Source of the DNA: Oxyruncus cristatus
Taxonomy: Eukaryota > Chordata > Aves > Passeriformes > Cotingidae
DNA length: 64,000 nt
Assembly (NCBI GenBank): GCA_013399855.1
Contig: VXAY01002818.1
Coordinates: forward strand, 356,005-420,004
Direction: 5' to 3'
Made by a program: the position numbers and the translations under genes. Below, piece after piece: positions 48,371 to 62,010 of this stretch. The notes under the pieces were generated by a model that ran no database searches, was not told the DNA's origin, and saw only the letters and a list, made by a program, of their open reading frames with translations. The first letter of the stretch is position 1. Every line of letters begins with the position of its first letter.

Positions 48371-50674
48371 CAATTGTCAATGTCTACAATAATTTCGAAT
48401 GTTGAGTATGCACCTATTATCCTGATTTTCCTTATTTTAGGTTGTTGGGATATTTTAGGTCCAAATATTTGTCTTTCAGAGGTCTCAGAGTTAACTAAGT
48501 CTTGAAATCCTTTAGTTTCAGATGCATAGGAGCTTTGATAAACTTAACTGTTCATCAGCTATTGCTTGTGAAGAAAACAATTTAAGGAATAGTTTTAATA
48601 ATATTGGTATTGAAAGTTGACACCTGAAGTCATGCCTATATATTTCATTATTTGTAGAATACTTTCCATAGGCAGCTTATTTAATTTAAATTTTATAAGG
48701 TATACACTTTTTGGTTTAGATTTTAATTAATTTAAAATTATTTAATATTACTTCTAATACTATTGTGGTTTTTAAAAATAACCTTTAAAATATTGGTTTT
48801 TTTCTTTGTGTGTACTTCTTTCTCTTCCACTCCTTTCTGTCTTCAATACACACACTGCACACACCACTGGTATATCATAATTCATTCTCTCACAGCTCAT
48901 TCTCAGCACTATGTTTTGGTAGAACTCACAGTGGGTAGAATTTTGAGCTGGATTTATCATCCACACAAGAGAATCATAATAGTTCTATATTTTAAAAAGG
49001 GAAGAAAAAAGCCCTATAAAGTGCATCATTCTGCAATGCATTGTTTCTGTACATTGAATTTATGACTGTAAGAAGAAAATCACTTGTGGTATACAGGTAT
49101 TCTATTGTGTGCGTTTAAAAATTTAATTCAGTCCCTGCTGTGCTATTCGTTTTACTTAACTGTTTTCATGAACTTTGCTTATTTCAGGTCTATATTTCCT
49201 TACCTTATCTCTGTTATGAACTGTTCACTTCAGCCATTTGCCTCTTTCAAAAGTGTAAAGAAAAAAAATCTGTGCACCCTGCATTTTTTTTTTTTTCATT
49301 TCAGTCTAAGTATAGCTTGGTGGCAAATTATTTAAACTAAAAATAGTGTGTTCATTTTTATCTCCATGCTGTACATGTGAGCTATATTAGTAATAACTAC
49401 TGTTTTCTGAAAAATGAAATGCTTTCTTTAGAGAGGACTTAAAAATGTTTGTGCAACAAGATGACATTTTCTTTAACTGGAATAGTACAGTCATAGCCTT
49501 AAGATGAAGCAACTAGAAAATACTTGAAATCAATAGATCAGGTTTGTTGACAATCAAAATGGAAATGTTACGTTTTTTTCTCATAATATTGCATTCATTT
49601 TCGTCTTACTGTTTTCACTTTTAAGATACCTAGACCATCATAATTCCTACTACTGATGTTGTATGCTGATTTGAATTGGTAGTTTTTAAACTTTATTTAT
49701 AATGCTTTTTATCATTTCTTTGTGACAATTTTAAATTCTGCTCTGCCAAAAAGTGCTTACAATCTAAGAAAGATTTGGAATTAAAAAATTATCATCCTGT
49801 ATATGTTCTATGCTTTCTGTCATCAATAGCGTCCTTCCAATGTTTGTATGAGCTATGGGAAATTAAAATAAATTATTTTTACCTTAGAAAAATCACAATA
49901 ATTTTGGTTACAGATATATCCTTTCCAATAGCCACTATTAAAATAAGTTTTTTTGCAATTTTTGAAAATTAAATTACTATTACAGTTACAATTGTTGAAA
50001 TAAAGGAGATAGATATCTATAGGGATTGAAAAGACTGAAATCTGTAAACATTAATATAGAAATTGTTTTCAGTGTTAACATTTATCACAGACTGAATTTT
50101 CTGTGTGTTCCAATAAATCATGTCTTATTGGGTAAGTGCCTGGCCTCTATTTTTCAAGTTGGTATTTTCAAGTATTAAATGTGATCACAAGGAAAATTAT
50201 GTTTGTACCTCTAGTTTATTTTAATCAAACTGATTTTAAAAAAGCAATACAGGGAGCATTAAGCAGGTAAAAAATCCTCTTCCCTGACATTCCTCTCACA
50301 GTATTTGGTAACAGTAGGAAAGAATTTCTAAAGTTTTGGGAGAGACTTTCAGGGGAAACATTGCCTAAAAATGGATACCGACGTGTTACCTTTCTAGTGT
50401 ACTACTGTTGTCTTTTCATAGCAGATATATATTGATACAAGAAAATACTATATGAAGGAAAAAAATGTTTAGGTACATTTGGACTGTGCCCTGTGTAACT
50501 GCAGTGTTTATACTGCACCACGGGTGGCAGAGGTCAAAGGAATGCAGTGGCTACCAAAGTGGTTCAAAATGGCTGCCCGGGTAATGAAGAAGAAATCCAC
50601 CAGTGCTACTGAGTTCAGATTGGTTTAATTCTCATTGCAGAAGCTGGAAAAAGCTTTGTGTAGCTCCCCTTCCT

Positions 50675-50714
50675 TAAAAACAAACAAACAAACAAACAAC
50701 CCCCCCCCCCAAAA
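50675..50714. repeat. (CAAA)n plus poly-C tract
   Basis: Five CAAA units followed by about eleven C and a short A-run. The C-run gives a poly-G tract on the minus strand. Confidence 0.9.
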
Positions 50715-53205
50715 CAATACAAAACTCTATGTAAGTATTTACTGCTACCTACCATTAAAGTAAGGATACCTCTCAAGGTAGACTTTTGATCCGGGTGAGG
50801 ATGACCGCTTTCAGGCGGTACAAACCAGCAAAATGAATAGTGCATAATATAGGCCTAAGGCTGTTCCTTACAACTTACTACTAATTTTAGACGTTTCGTA
50901 TATTTGCTGCTAAAAACAATCTCCATTTCACACATGTAGGCATGTATTTATTTAATTTTCATATACATCTCAAAGTGTTTAGATAGTGTGACCTAATTAT
51001 TTGTTGCACTTTTGCTGTCCTTCTCTTACACTGATAATTAAGAACTGCTTGGAGGGTCTGAAACAGTATATCTATGAAGAAAAAAGGAATTATTTATTAA
51101 ATACAGTCCACATGACCTGTTTTTTGGAAAGGGGGATAAATAGCTTTTCACCCAACTGACACATATGCTTACCATAGCTGATGTGTACATTGGCTTATGA
51201 GAATTTTGTGTACAAATCCTCATAAATTCTTCTGGTAGGGGAACAATATGTATGTTGAGGTTTTCCATTTGTGTATTTCAGATTTCGTTTAATTTCTTTC
51301 TTATTTTTTATTAAAAAATTGTCACAGGTCTGATTTTTTTTTTTCCCTCAGGGACTTTTATTATGATCATTCCTTCATATCGTAACTGAGAAGCTTTGAA
51401 CAAGGGGATCAAACTATTTTAGCATTTCACGTTGAAGATGATGAACAGTTATGTATAGAGACAGCCTTCTAGAGAAGAGGAATAAAAAGACATCTTGCCA
51501 CAATGAAAATAGTTTCCCTTACTTTCTGTTGCAAATTCAACTAATTTGCCAACTAAACACTATCATGAAAAACCAAGGAGTGAGAAACAGAAGTGTCTGT
51601 TAAAAGGGAAGCTTTTGACTAAATTAGAGGCTTCAGAAATGTTGATAGCTTTCCTACGGTTTACTGAAATCCTAAGGCATTTGTTTTATGACTAATCACA
51701 GATGTCTTCTGAAGCCCCCCTTAGAATGCTAGGCAGTGTTATGTGGACCTTACACCTGTGAAATAGTAAAAAAAAAAACCTAACAAAGCACAATGGTTTG
51801 GGTATATATTGTGTTTGATTTTGAGTACTGAAGTTAGAGGTGAGTGCTTTTTTCCACAAATTAATGTTTTTTTTTTTACTTCTGAACATAATATATGAGG
51901 GAGCAGATGCATTTCCCAAAATATGTTACTATATGCACCTTCCCAAAGGCTGAATACTGGCTAGTTGTGGTTGTCCAAAAACAGCCATTCTGACTCCCTG
52001 ATTAGACAGCAAAATTCACAAAAATTCTTGAAATCTTGATTTTCTCTTAGAAATAAATAGCTACAATATTTTAACATTGTCAACCTGAGAGAGAGCATGT
52101 CTTTAAGTGGGCTAAACTTCTAATAACTTACAAAATTCCCAAAGGATGGGGAAGCAAATATATAGTCAAGGTTAGAGTCTGTAGGCTGAGTAATAACAAA
52201 CTTGGTAAAAACTGGATCTGTAACTTCTGAAAATTATGTTGTCTGGTAAGTATGATTGGCTCTTAGGTTCTCTTTCTAATTGGTAGATAAAATTTTGTAG
52301 AGATGGAACTTTTTCATAAAAATTTTCCTTACAAATACTGAAAGTTGTAGTAACACAGTTCCAATATTCAAAATCCTCTAAAAATTTAAGGTTTTTTTCA
52401 TTCTTATATATTTTCCAACACAGTTATTTTTATAGCACATTCAAGGCAATGTTGTAGGAAACCAAAAAAATTTTCCGAAGAATTTATGTATTAGTCATTT
52501 TTTTTAATCCCAAAGCTTCATGATTAAAGCACTGTAGAAATTAGAACTGGAAGAAAATGGCAAAATTCTGGACATTAATAAAATGCTTCTTAACAAACAT
52601 TTGCAAACATACTTATATTAATCACTATACTTTCTTTTGTAACATTGATATGATTAATAATATATTGTATTTTAACTGGATTTGGTATGTTTTTAAAGGA
52701 ATAAGAGACTTGGAGTAAACCAGGACTTTTTAAATTTTTGAGGAATGAGAACTCTATTCATTTTATTTGTGTTTATCATCTAGGAAAATGCAATTCATAT
52801 TTGGCGCAAACTTCTCCATGACAATGTAATTTAAAAAAAAAAAAGAATTTAAGAATAATTTCTTTGAAAAATATCTCTGTGGAAGGTTATAATTATGAGA
52901 TTTACTAAAGGATGGACCCGTTTTTTTCTTATAGAGCGAGTGTGTATACAATAAATCAACAAAATCACTAATACTAATAATTTTACTCTTTGAGAAAGTA
53001 TTAAAAATGTGGTCTGGAAATTTAAAGGTTATGTTTGATTAGTTTATTGGGGGGTTAAGCAGTTATTTAGAGAATACCTTTTACTCTTATTGAAAAGGGA
53101 AGAGAAATTGGTCTCTTACAGCTAATGCTATATATAACAAATTATCACAGGAATAAAATGATTGCCCTCTTAAATAAATCTTATATAACTGATTGCTTTT
53201 CATGT

Positions 53206-53320
53206 TTTGGTTTTTTTTTGGGGGGGAGGGGTTGGGTTAGATTTTGGGTTTGGGGTTTTTGGTGTGGTGTTTCTTTGGTTGGTTGGTGGGTTTGGGTTTG
53301 TTTGTTTGTTTTACTTTTGT
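53206..53320 (+). repeat. G/T-rich tract with quadruplex potential
   Basis: Over about 100 bases the plus strand is almost only G and T. G-tracts at 53220-53226, 53228-53231, 53234-53236, 53246-53248 and 53252-53255 satisfy a quadruplex pattern apart from one nine-base loop. It includes one telomere-like GGGTTAG at 53234-53240, then GGTTGGTTGG and (GTTT)n. Predicted Gly/Phe/Val-rich proteins in overlapping frames (53125-53401) are artefacts of this composition. Confidence 0.85.
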
Positions 53321-53859
53321 TTTTTCAATTTCCTTGCGCTTGGGTTTTTGTTCTTTCTTTTAAAATGTAAGACAGTTTATTCTTTGCTAAAATTTTGGTA
53401 AATGTGATGGGATGTTTAGACTGTAAAGAAGAAAACACAAAAGATGGGGTTTATTACTCTTTCGGTCTATTTATAACATAGCTTCCTATGAAAATTAAGT
53501 TCACGCAGTGGTTCTCAGTCACTTATTTCCCCCCACACCACACTCCCGAATCAATGCAGTGCTGGATAAACTATTGTGAGCTTCATTTGAAGGAGAAGGC
53601 CAGAGAAAAGTCAGGTTTTATCTCCTGTGTGGCAGCACCAGGCAATGGTCAAGTAATACACACATAATTTTTTCACGTCACAACACAGCTGTACCATGAC
53701 AGGGTTTTATGGACACTGTGAGGATGCCCACCAAAGTGGTGGGGCCATGTTCCATGTTTGTTTCATTGAGTTTTTCTGTAATCAATTAATTAATTAAGAA
53801 AAACTACACTTTATGTGGCTTTTGATGGTTTCCCAGTCCATATGAATGGACGTCAGGGG

Positions 53860-55080
53860 TTTGCAGCCCTGCTGTGGGAGAGACATTAGTCACCTCATAA
53901 ATCAGCTGGCTGGAAGGAAACCCATTGGTGTTCATACTGAAGTAAACAGGAGGAAAGATGTTTTCCTGATTTCAAACTCAGGTGAGACTCATGGCTAGCA
54001 GGAAGGTCCAATGCAACTCGACCAAACGCTTTCCTGAAAGCCCATACTTTAAAGGACTTTGCTTTAGAGAAAGGAATTTTGACTGTGTTATTTCCAGACT
54101 GGTTCTGAGGTCTGTTTTCTACTTTTCAGTCAGCTCAGAGGAAATTTCAACAGCCTGGGTCTGGAGGTGCCAGACTCTGCCTGCTGCCCTGTGGGAGGAA
54201 GGGCAGATGACATGTCAGTTCCCCAATTGCTTGGGCCCCTGTCCAGAGAAACAGCAGGGTCAGTGGTCAGGCTGGCAACTGTCTGTTTCAAAAGGGCAGC
54301 TTTCAAGCTTAACCTTGAAAAGGAGTCTTCTGGGATTTGCATTTGCTCTTTAAAACCTATGGAATCCCAATTTCAGCTTCCTAAAGATGATCCCTCCTGG
54401 CCCAGGAGCCAGTACCTCCAATATGAAGTATTGCAGGGCCCTACCAGTCAGAAACTTCAGTTATTTATTTGTAACTTTCCTATTTACTGCTGAGTGGCTT
54501 CTTAGTTTTATTTGAAAAGGAAATTGACTTCTCTCTCTCTTTGTCATTGCCTTGTTAACAAGGAGGAGGAAAAGCTGCCTAATCTCGACATTATGAGAGT
54601 TGTTAGAATTGATCCCAAGTGAACTCTGGAGAGCAGAAAGTCAGATCACCTCTTTGTTTTGTTCCAGGGGGTTACCGAAAGGGAATGACAGCCTTCAAGG
54701 GACCTATTTTCCACTAGCTGAAAGACTGCATTAAGCAAGCATGTTTAGTGAAGGGTAAAGAGAGTACCAGTGGGAACGAATGCATGCACCACCATAGCAG
54801 GCACGGGGCTCAGAGCAGAGGAGGCAGATGTCTGCTGTGCAGAGCTCTCTAAAGAGGCCACGTGGGCCTTTCTGCGTAATTCAGTAATTCGGCATTGCAG
54901 ACTGAATCCTCTGTGGTATCCTCTGGAGTTCTTGGTAGAGAATGGCTACAGGCAGCCTCTTCTAGCCTCTCCTCACCTACCAGGCAGAAGAAGTACTGCT
55001 TGTTAATCCTGCTTGCTCAACACAGGAGCTGCTGGGGAAGGCAGATTTCTGTTGTGGTAATTAGGTTTCTCCATCCAAGC
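53860..55080. other. Relatively GC-rich block with overlapping frames
   Basis: Composition rises above the surroundings. Overlapping plus-strand frames (53982-54353, 123 codons; 54167-54493, 108 codons; 54770-55006; 54895-55176) run through it, but none shows a known domain. AACTCAGGTGAGAC at about 53976-53989 is a near-ideal splice donor, and TTTTCTACTTTTCAGTCAG at about 54113-54131 is a plausible acceptor, so exons of an untranslated or unknown transcript are possible. CCACGTGG, a perfect E-box palindrome, lies at 54857-54864. No gene can be called. Confidence 0.2.
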
Positions 55081-58000
55081 TTGTGTAGAAAATGTAATCT
55101 GAAAAAAATTTGGCATACTGTTTTTTTGTGTGAGTTTTTAACATTTCATTGCTGTTTGTTTAAATATGGCAAATAAAAATGTTCCTTCCAGTATCAGTAT
55201 ATTTGTCAGTACCACAGGAAAACATTTATTGATCTTTAAGCTATCTTTTTCCTTTCTGAGATTTGTCCCATGTATATAAACAAAGAATCTTGTGAGAGGA
55301 TGCCACATTTCCACGCCAATGAGAATTTAGCATGCAGGGCTACAGGAGCACATAATACAACGTAAGATGCAAAACAGTGATATCAGACTTTTCACAGAAA
55401 TGGAGAACTGCAATAAGGCTAATTTGTGTCAGTGCTATAGACCAAAAAATAATTGAAACTCCTAAATTTGTTCCAGAGCAATAAGTAATATATTTGTTTC
55501 AATACAGTAGTTTCAGAGTGCACTCTCACCAGGCAGAGAAATTTCTTACAAGACTGGGAGAGCTGATCTCATATATTTGGGCTCACGGAAAATTAAAAAA
55601 AGGCAAGTGTTTCCTGCGAGATTTAGTATCCTGATGAGATGTGCCACCAGAAAACCTTGTGCCTTACCTTCTTTACTTGCAACCTCTCCAGGTGGCCCTG
55701 GAGGGAAAGAGCCTGCCTGGAAGGAGACATCTTACAACTCCCAGGAGCCACTGTAGCCTGGATAAATTTACTTCTTAAGCCAGACAAGGAAAAACTACCT
55801 TTTTTTTTCCTCAGTGCCTGAAATTCTAAGGGCAATCAGAAACAAGTGCTATTGGTATTTTGTCTTTACCAGACAATATGCCAGTCATGCTTACAAATGT
55901 AGAGCATGTGCTTGGCTCTCCAGCACTACTACCAGCCACGTAGGGAGAGTTTTTCTGGGAGAGGATTATAAGACATGCACTCTTTACCCCTTGTTCTGAG
56001 AACTATATTGAGCAAGTCTTTGGTATACTCTTGTCTGACATCTAGATGAACAGGTGGTGTGGAGATACAAAGAGAAAGGTGCAGGAAGTGGAACCAGTTA
56101 TTTCTTCAGTGCCATATTTTGGCACTGCCCCAAAATTTGTTGGTCAATCTGATTTCTGATTTGTTCTGTTTGTTGCATCTTCAAATGGAAACAAAGAGTA
56201 TTGAGCTTTTTATTCCGAAAGTTTTTCAAATGACTGCTGAGAGATCCAGGTCTGACCCATCTTTCATTGATTTAGCTCCTTTTTGGTCTGTCCTTACTTA
56301 TCACTGAAACAGTTAAGGTGATGATGCACGAAGCAGGTTTCTGTCTGGCAGAAGAAGAGTGCCTGATGGTGAGAGGAGAAATCTTTTATATAAGAAGGTT
56401 ATTTTCAGCCATCTCCAAATGTAGTCCTCACTTTTTTTTGTTTGTTTGTTTACTTCCATTTCTCTCTTTTTTTATTTTCTCTTTCAGACATTATCCAAAA
56501 TACTTCAGACACCGGGCAATAGTATGCACTCTGGTTTAGTGTCACTCAAAACTTGTAACAAGAAAGGCAGGTAGTTTACCCTATTCAAGGAAATGTCATG
56601 GGAAAGCTACAGAAAGCAGCAGGAAGGAGCTGATAAGATGGTGATTATTTTTAAAAAAAAACTATAACTTTTTAAAATTTTAATAATTTGCTACCTTTAT
56701 AATTGTTTATAACTGTTGCTCATAAGCATCAACAACTGTTTAACCCTTAAGCTGTAGCCAAATTTTCTGCCAAATGGTTTGGAATAATTATGTAGCTGCT
56801 TAAATAACTAAAAACTTCTTTTTTAAAGCAACCAGTAGTGCCTTTTTCAGGTACAGCCTGTATCTACAACAAAGAGAATACTATGAAGGGGAACTTATTC
56901 TAAGACAGGATTTTTATCATGTTGGGACATTTCTTACCAGCATTATTTAAAAGCTTTTTAAAACACTGCTCTCTCACAACTTTGTTCTTTCTGTGCCAGG
57001 AAATGTTGCTACATATTTAATACCATATTTTAAATGTTTTATATGTTTATGACATGAAATACATGTACAATATAATCAAGGCTTTTCAAATTCTGCTATA
57101 CTTATCACTCCACACAGCAGCCTGAGAGTTTCTGTGAGGAAATGGTTCTGACCACAAATGCTGTAAATTGAGAAATACATTTTATAACTATTTTTTTATA
57201 GTTTTCATTTCATTCCATTACAAGACTGAGTCACAATGTGGGTCTGCTGGGAAGAACGCTGCTTCTTTTATTCTCTCTCTTAAATTTATTCTGTTTATTC
57301 TGAAGGTTTTGGACCTAACTCTTAGTAAATTTGCTTGAATTTGAGGAAACTATTAAAAAGGGACATGGTGAGGTTCATTCGTCATCATAAACTGGATCAA
57401 TACCATTGCCTGTTTCTCAAAGAAACCACGAAATAACACCAATGGTGGTAACTTCACACTACTGAGACAAGACATAGATAAGAACTCATGACTGAAAGGC
57501 TCGTCATTTCCCAAACAGGATTAAGTTCCTAATTTTACTTCCATGGATCTGGCATGTACATCTAGATATAGAATTTTTAGGAATCTACTTCCTGCAGGTG
57601 ATATCGATTAGAATTTTCTTTTATCTCAAGGTGTTTGGGCATGGGTGTGAGCAAAACAATGATTTATCTTTTTCTGAGCAATATATTTTTTGTTGTAATG
57701 TTTATTTGATAGTGAGGATAAAAAGAAAATTACCTTATGGAACACTTAATCTGCTTTATGACTTCTAAATTAAAACATTGCAGGTAGTCTTCCATCATAA
57801 AGAGTGATATGTCCAAAAGTATTTTTTGCTGTTTACTTTTTGTTTATTTATTTGGTTTAGGCTTGGTTGTTTGGTTTTTTTTTTTTTCAGTAAGAACTTT
57901 TGGTAAGAAAATAATCTTTTTTTTCATTACTTCTGACATTTCTCTAGATCATTCATGGGATACTCTAGAGGGCCAATTATTGATCACCAGCTTTACACAG

Positions 58001-61000
58001 ATCTCCTGACCTCTGCTGGTAATGGGTCAACTATTCTGCACTCCAAATAAGTGAATCATAAAACTTAAAACAGTCAGGACTGATGTAAGACAAAGTGACT
58101 TTGAGCAAAACCTAAAACATTTACTGCGATCTGTAGAGTAGAATGAGGAGAGAATTAAGTTTTTAACAGGGTTTTTGAGTCTGGCTTGTTTTTCATTAGA
58201 TGATGCTGTAATTATTAATACTTCAGCTTGTGGTTTTCACCATAGTAGCAGGAACAGATTCTTTTCAATCTTCATAAAAAAATGTAGCATACTTTACAAT
58301 ACTGAACACTAACTAACTCTTCTTATAAGTGTCAATGTACTGTGTGGTATAATATAAAGGCTGACTAATGTTTCAATTTCCGTCCTGTTCTCTTTCCGTT
58401 GTTGCTTGTTTACTTGGGTTTCATCATATAAATATTTGTGTGCATACTGGTTTATCGTGTTGCTCTAAACACATGTGAATCTAATTACCAATGTGTTCAA
58501 TTTGAATGTAGTGTTACATTTAATCATGTTCCAAGTCACTTTTAATGGTTACAAGAAAAGTATTTCTGGAACACATACTTCTCAGACTATAAGGATGTAC
58601 TGTTCCCAGAAATAGCTGAGATTATTTAATTTATTAGCAAATGAATGTTGTGCAAATACTTTTGGATTGGATCCCAATGTTAATTAACAGAAAGAAAAGT
58701 CAAGAGGTTAAAAATTAAACTTGAATTTTATTAGGTTTTGTGGATTTTTTTAATGTCTTAGCAAGTCATACATCTTTCCCTCCTCAAAAGCACACCCCTA
58801 ATATGTATATTGCAAACTTTATTTTGAGATGCATGGAAATTATATTTTGTGTATATTGATTTCTTAGAACCAGTCTGTCAGTAACAGTGTTTTGGTTTAT
58901 TTTTCAAAAAGTTATAAAGGTTGGAAAAGTGCCAGTGACAGATTTATATAAATGCAATGACTTCTACTCTTTGTTGCTTTAGAGATAACAACAGTAAAAT
59001 TTTCCAATAGTACTTTTTCAGTCTATTTTGCATTTGCTGTTGAAGGACTGAAAAATGGTCATCTAATCTACACATTGGTTTGATATCTTTACCATATTTC
59101 AGTTAAGATGTATAATATTTCTATGCTTACAGAGTTCTTGAACTGATAATTTTATTCAGGGCATTCTTGTGGGTCACTTCCAACTCAGAATATTCTGTGA
59201 AATCTCTGTGAAACCACCACTGATTTATGTGGTACTGAAAGAAGGTAGGACCCGTGAAAAAAATAAGCCCCTTGGATGCACAAATAGAGATTTAGGTGTG
59301 AAATATTTTTAAATTTATTAAACCATTATAATATTCATCAATTGAAGGAATTTTACTAAAACAATGAGAAAGTGTGCGTCAGTGAATCAAGGAAGAAAAT
59401 ATTAATATCCAGAATAATTGCAGCTAGTAGCAAATGTAAAACTAATTTTGGTTGGTTATATTACCAGTTTCTTACCTGTGATTCCATTGTATGTCACTTC
59501 CATCACAGTGCTTTTATAGTGTGATTCAACATTGTTATCATTCAGTGTCTCATTGTTTGCTGTGTGGAATTTATTTAGCTGTTCATGCTGCTGTCTGATT
59601 TTTCTATGTTTCCTTTCAAGTCATCCCTTCCCTTTTCTTACATGAGGTGCATTTGCAAGTCATTCTTTACCTGTGTAGGCTACATTTTGGCTGAAATGCT
59701 TGATGTTGACATCTTGCTTTTTTCCTCTGTCAGCTTCCTCTTGTTTCTGCTGGAGCAACATCTGGGAGCTGAAGTTACATTTGAACATGTAATCAGGTAA
59801 ATCTGTATTCCACAAACACACTGTGTTATACATTCTTCTAAGATATTCATCCCATACATTATCTTCACGCTAATTTTTACAATTAGTGGTTGTATATGCT
59901 TGCCATTTTGCAAAATAATACAATCACTGACCTTTGCTGAAGTCTCAGAACAGTTACTCTGTGCTAGTTTCCCATCTGACAGAGGCTGGTAGCAAATACT
60001 TCACAAGTACAAGAGAGATGGTGAGTATGGAGGTGGTTTCTTTCTCGTTCCAGCAGTTAGTCCCCTACTGACATTTTGGGTCAGCCTTTGAATCCTATCC
60101 AGTGTTTATACTTTTGGACAGTCTCCTTTTCTATACATTAGTACTTTTTTAGCCCTTTTATTACTTCTGCCTTAAAAATATTCTGAGGAAGTGATTCTGC
60201 TCTTTAAAAACACAAAACATTTAAAAAGAATTCATTTTGTTTGTTTTAAATCTCATTTATCCTAGTTTTAATCAGCTGGTTTCTTATTCTTTGAGGAAAT
60301 TAATTGCTTTCTATATACTTTCTCTAAACAGGCCTTTCTCATATTTTACCTCAGATTTTTTTTTTCCCAAATTAAGTTTACTTATATAAAGGATGTTCCT
60401 TGATTTTGAGAGTACTTATTATGTCTCTCTCCCTTTTCTACTTTCTCCTTTACAAGATTAAATTATAAATATTATTCAATCAATAAGAAAGAAAGGGATT
60501 CAATGGCAGTTTTTATAAAGATGTTGTAAAGATGCTTTTGGAGTTTTCTGTTGTGAAAAATTTATCTCTGATGTAATGTCATTTCTAGCTTAAATTGAAC
60601 ATTATATCCTTCTTTAGTAAATTATCTCTGGCCATTACCACATTCTCTCTCTATAGACTGCTTGTCAGGTCAGGTATCAAACTCCCTCCAATATACCTGT
60701 GCATGCAGAACACCTCTAAAGTATTTATTTTATAGGTGATACTCTTCAAATTTTGTCTACCTCTACGCTTCAGGGTAGGCAACAGGTCTGATTCTTTTCT
60801 TATTCAGCACATGTGAATTTTGAACTGGGGATAACTAGTGCTGCACTTTAATTCTTCTGTAAAACAAGTGTTAGTGACAGCTTTGTAAATATTGAAGGCC
60901 AACATTGGTTTTTAGATTTGTTGTTATGGGTATACAACCTTTTGCTTGTGAGTTTGATGCAGAACTTGGTATCTCAAGGAAGAGAGCTGTGTTTAAATGT

Positions 61001-61439
61001 CTAAGATTTACTGAAAGCTGTGATTTCCAGCATCTAAATATCTGGCCTGAAACATGGGTTTGGAGGTTTCTGTAAATAAAAGACATATTGATGACAGCAC
61101 GACAGGGGTTTTTAGCCTCCCTTAATTGTCATAAATATTGATTTTAAATGCATTCACTCTAATGTACTTTTGTGTTACTATTGACATGAAAATGTTACCT
61201 GTGGTACGTTTATTTTTCCATATCAGAAACAGTAGTTAGAGCAGTGTTATCCCTATACTATTAAAAATACTACTAAGGCTTTTTAAAAAATATTCTTCAA
61301 ATATACAACTTCAAATACTAGAACAGGATGTAGTATTTTTTACAGAGCTGTTCAGAAGCAAGAGTTTGTAATTGTTCACACCAAGGCATTTGGCCTTGCA
61401 ATATCATTGCTTACCACTGTCTTAGAAAACATTAGATAT

Positions 61440-62010
61440 GATTAGCTGCAGGTATCCATGCCAGATGATATCCTGGTAAAGTCCTTTATATATTTCATCT
61501 TATAATTGTATTTGCAAGTTAATGTTTGAAGTGTCAGTCTTTGTAAAATTAGCTCATCTTGTTATGATTTAGAGCTTTGATGTGAGTGAAAGGCTTCAAT
61601 TGCAATGCACAGTCACATCTGAGAGTAAACTGCATAGACAAAGAGCCTTACAAGACTAGTAAATCAAATACTCTGAACTGTCTATGTGGATTATGAGGTA
61701 CTATTTGCATAACTTTGAAGTATTTATACTGATGAAATTACAATAATTAAAATCATTGCTGTGTCAATTGCTAGATGCCACAAGGCATAGCAATTACTAG
61801 CATGCAAATCAGACTTTGTGTAAGCATTTTAAAGAATAATTACCTTATTTGATTCAGATGTGCCTGAAAGGCATTAAGAATCATTTGAGCTATTTTGCCT
61901 TCAACAATTTTTAGGTCTCAGATAATATTGTTTTTATTATTGTTGTTGACGATAATAACCTTTGTGTGGGCATATGTCTTTATGTTTCTGGTTTAGATTT
62001 AAAGTGAAGC
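61440..62010. promoter_or_regulatory. Candidate conserved non-coding element
   Basis: A repeat-free block of about 570 bases has features typical of ultraconserved-like enhancers: an ATTTGCAT octamer at about 61704-61711, a second octamer ATGCAAAT at 61802-61809, TAATTA-type homeodomain sites (AATAATTAAAAT near 61742, GAATAATTACC near 61834), and a hairpin at 61767-61794. In that hairpin ATTGCTAGATGCC faces GGCATAGCAAT, 11 pairs with a 2-base bulge and an ACAA loop. It lies about 0.8 kb left of the terminal CR1. Conservation cannot be tested here. Confidence 0.3.

Noticed and set aside
53125..53401. Gly/Phe/Val/Trp-rich small proteins in overlapping frames
   Set aside because: Direct consequence of a G/T simple-sequence tract.
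61767..61794. MicroRNA precursor
   Set aside because: The stem has only 11 pairs with a bulge and a 4-base loop, far shorter than a Drosha/Dicer substrate.
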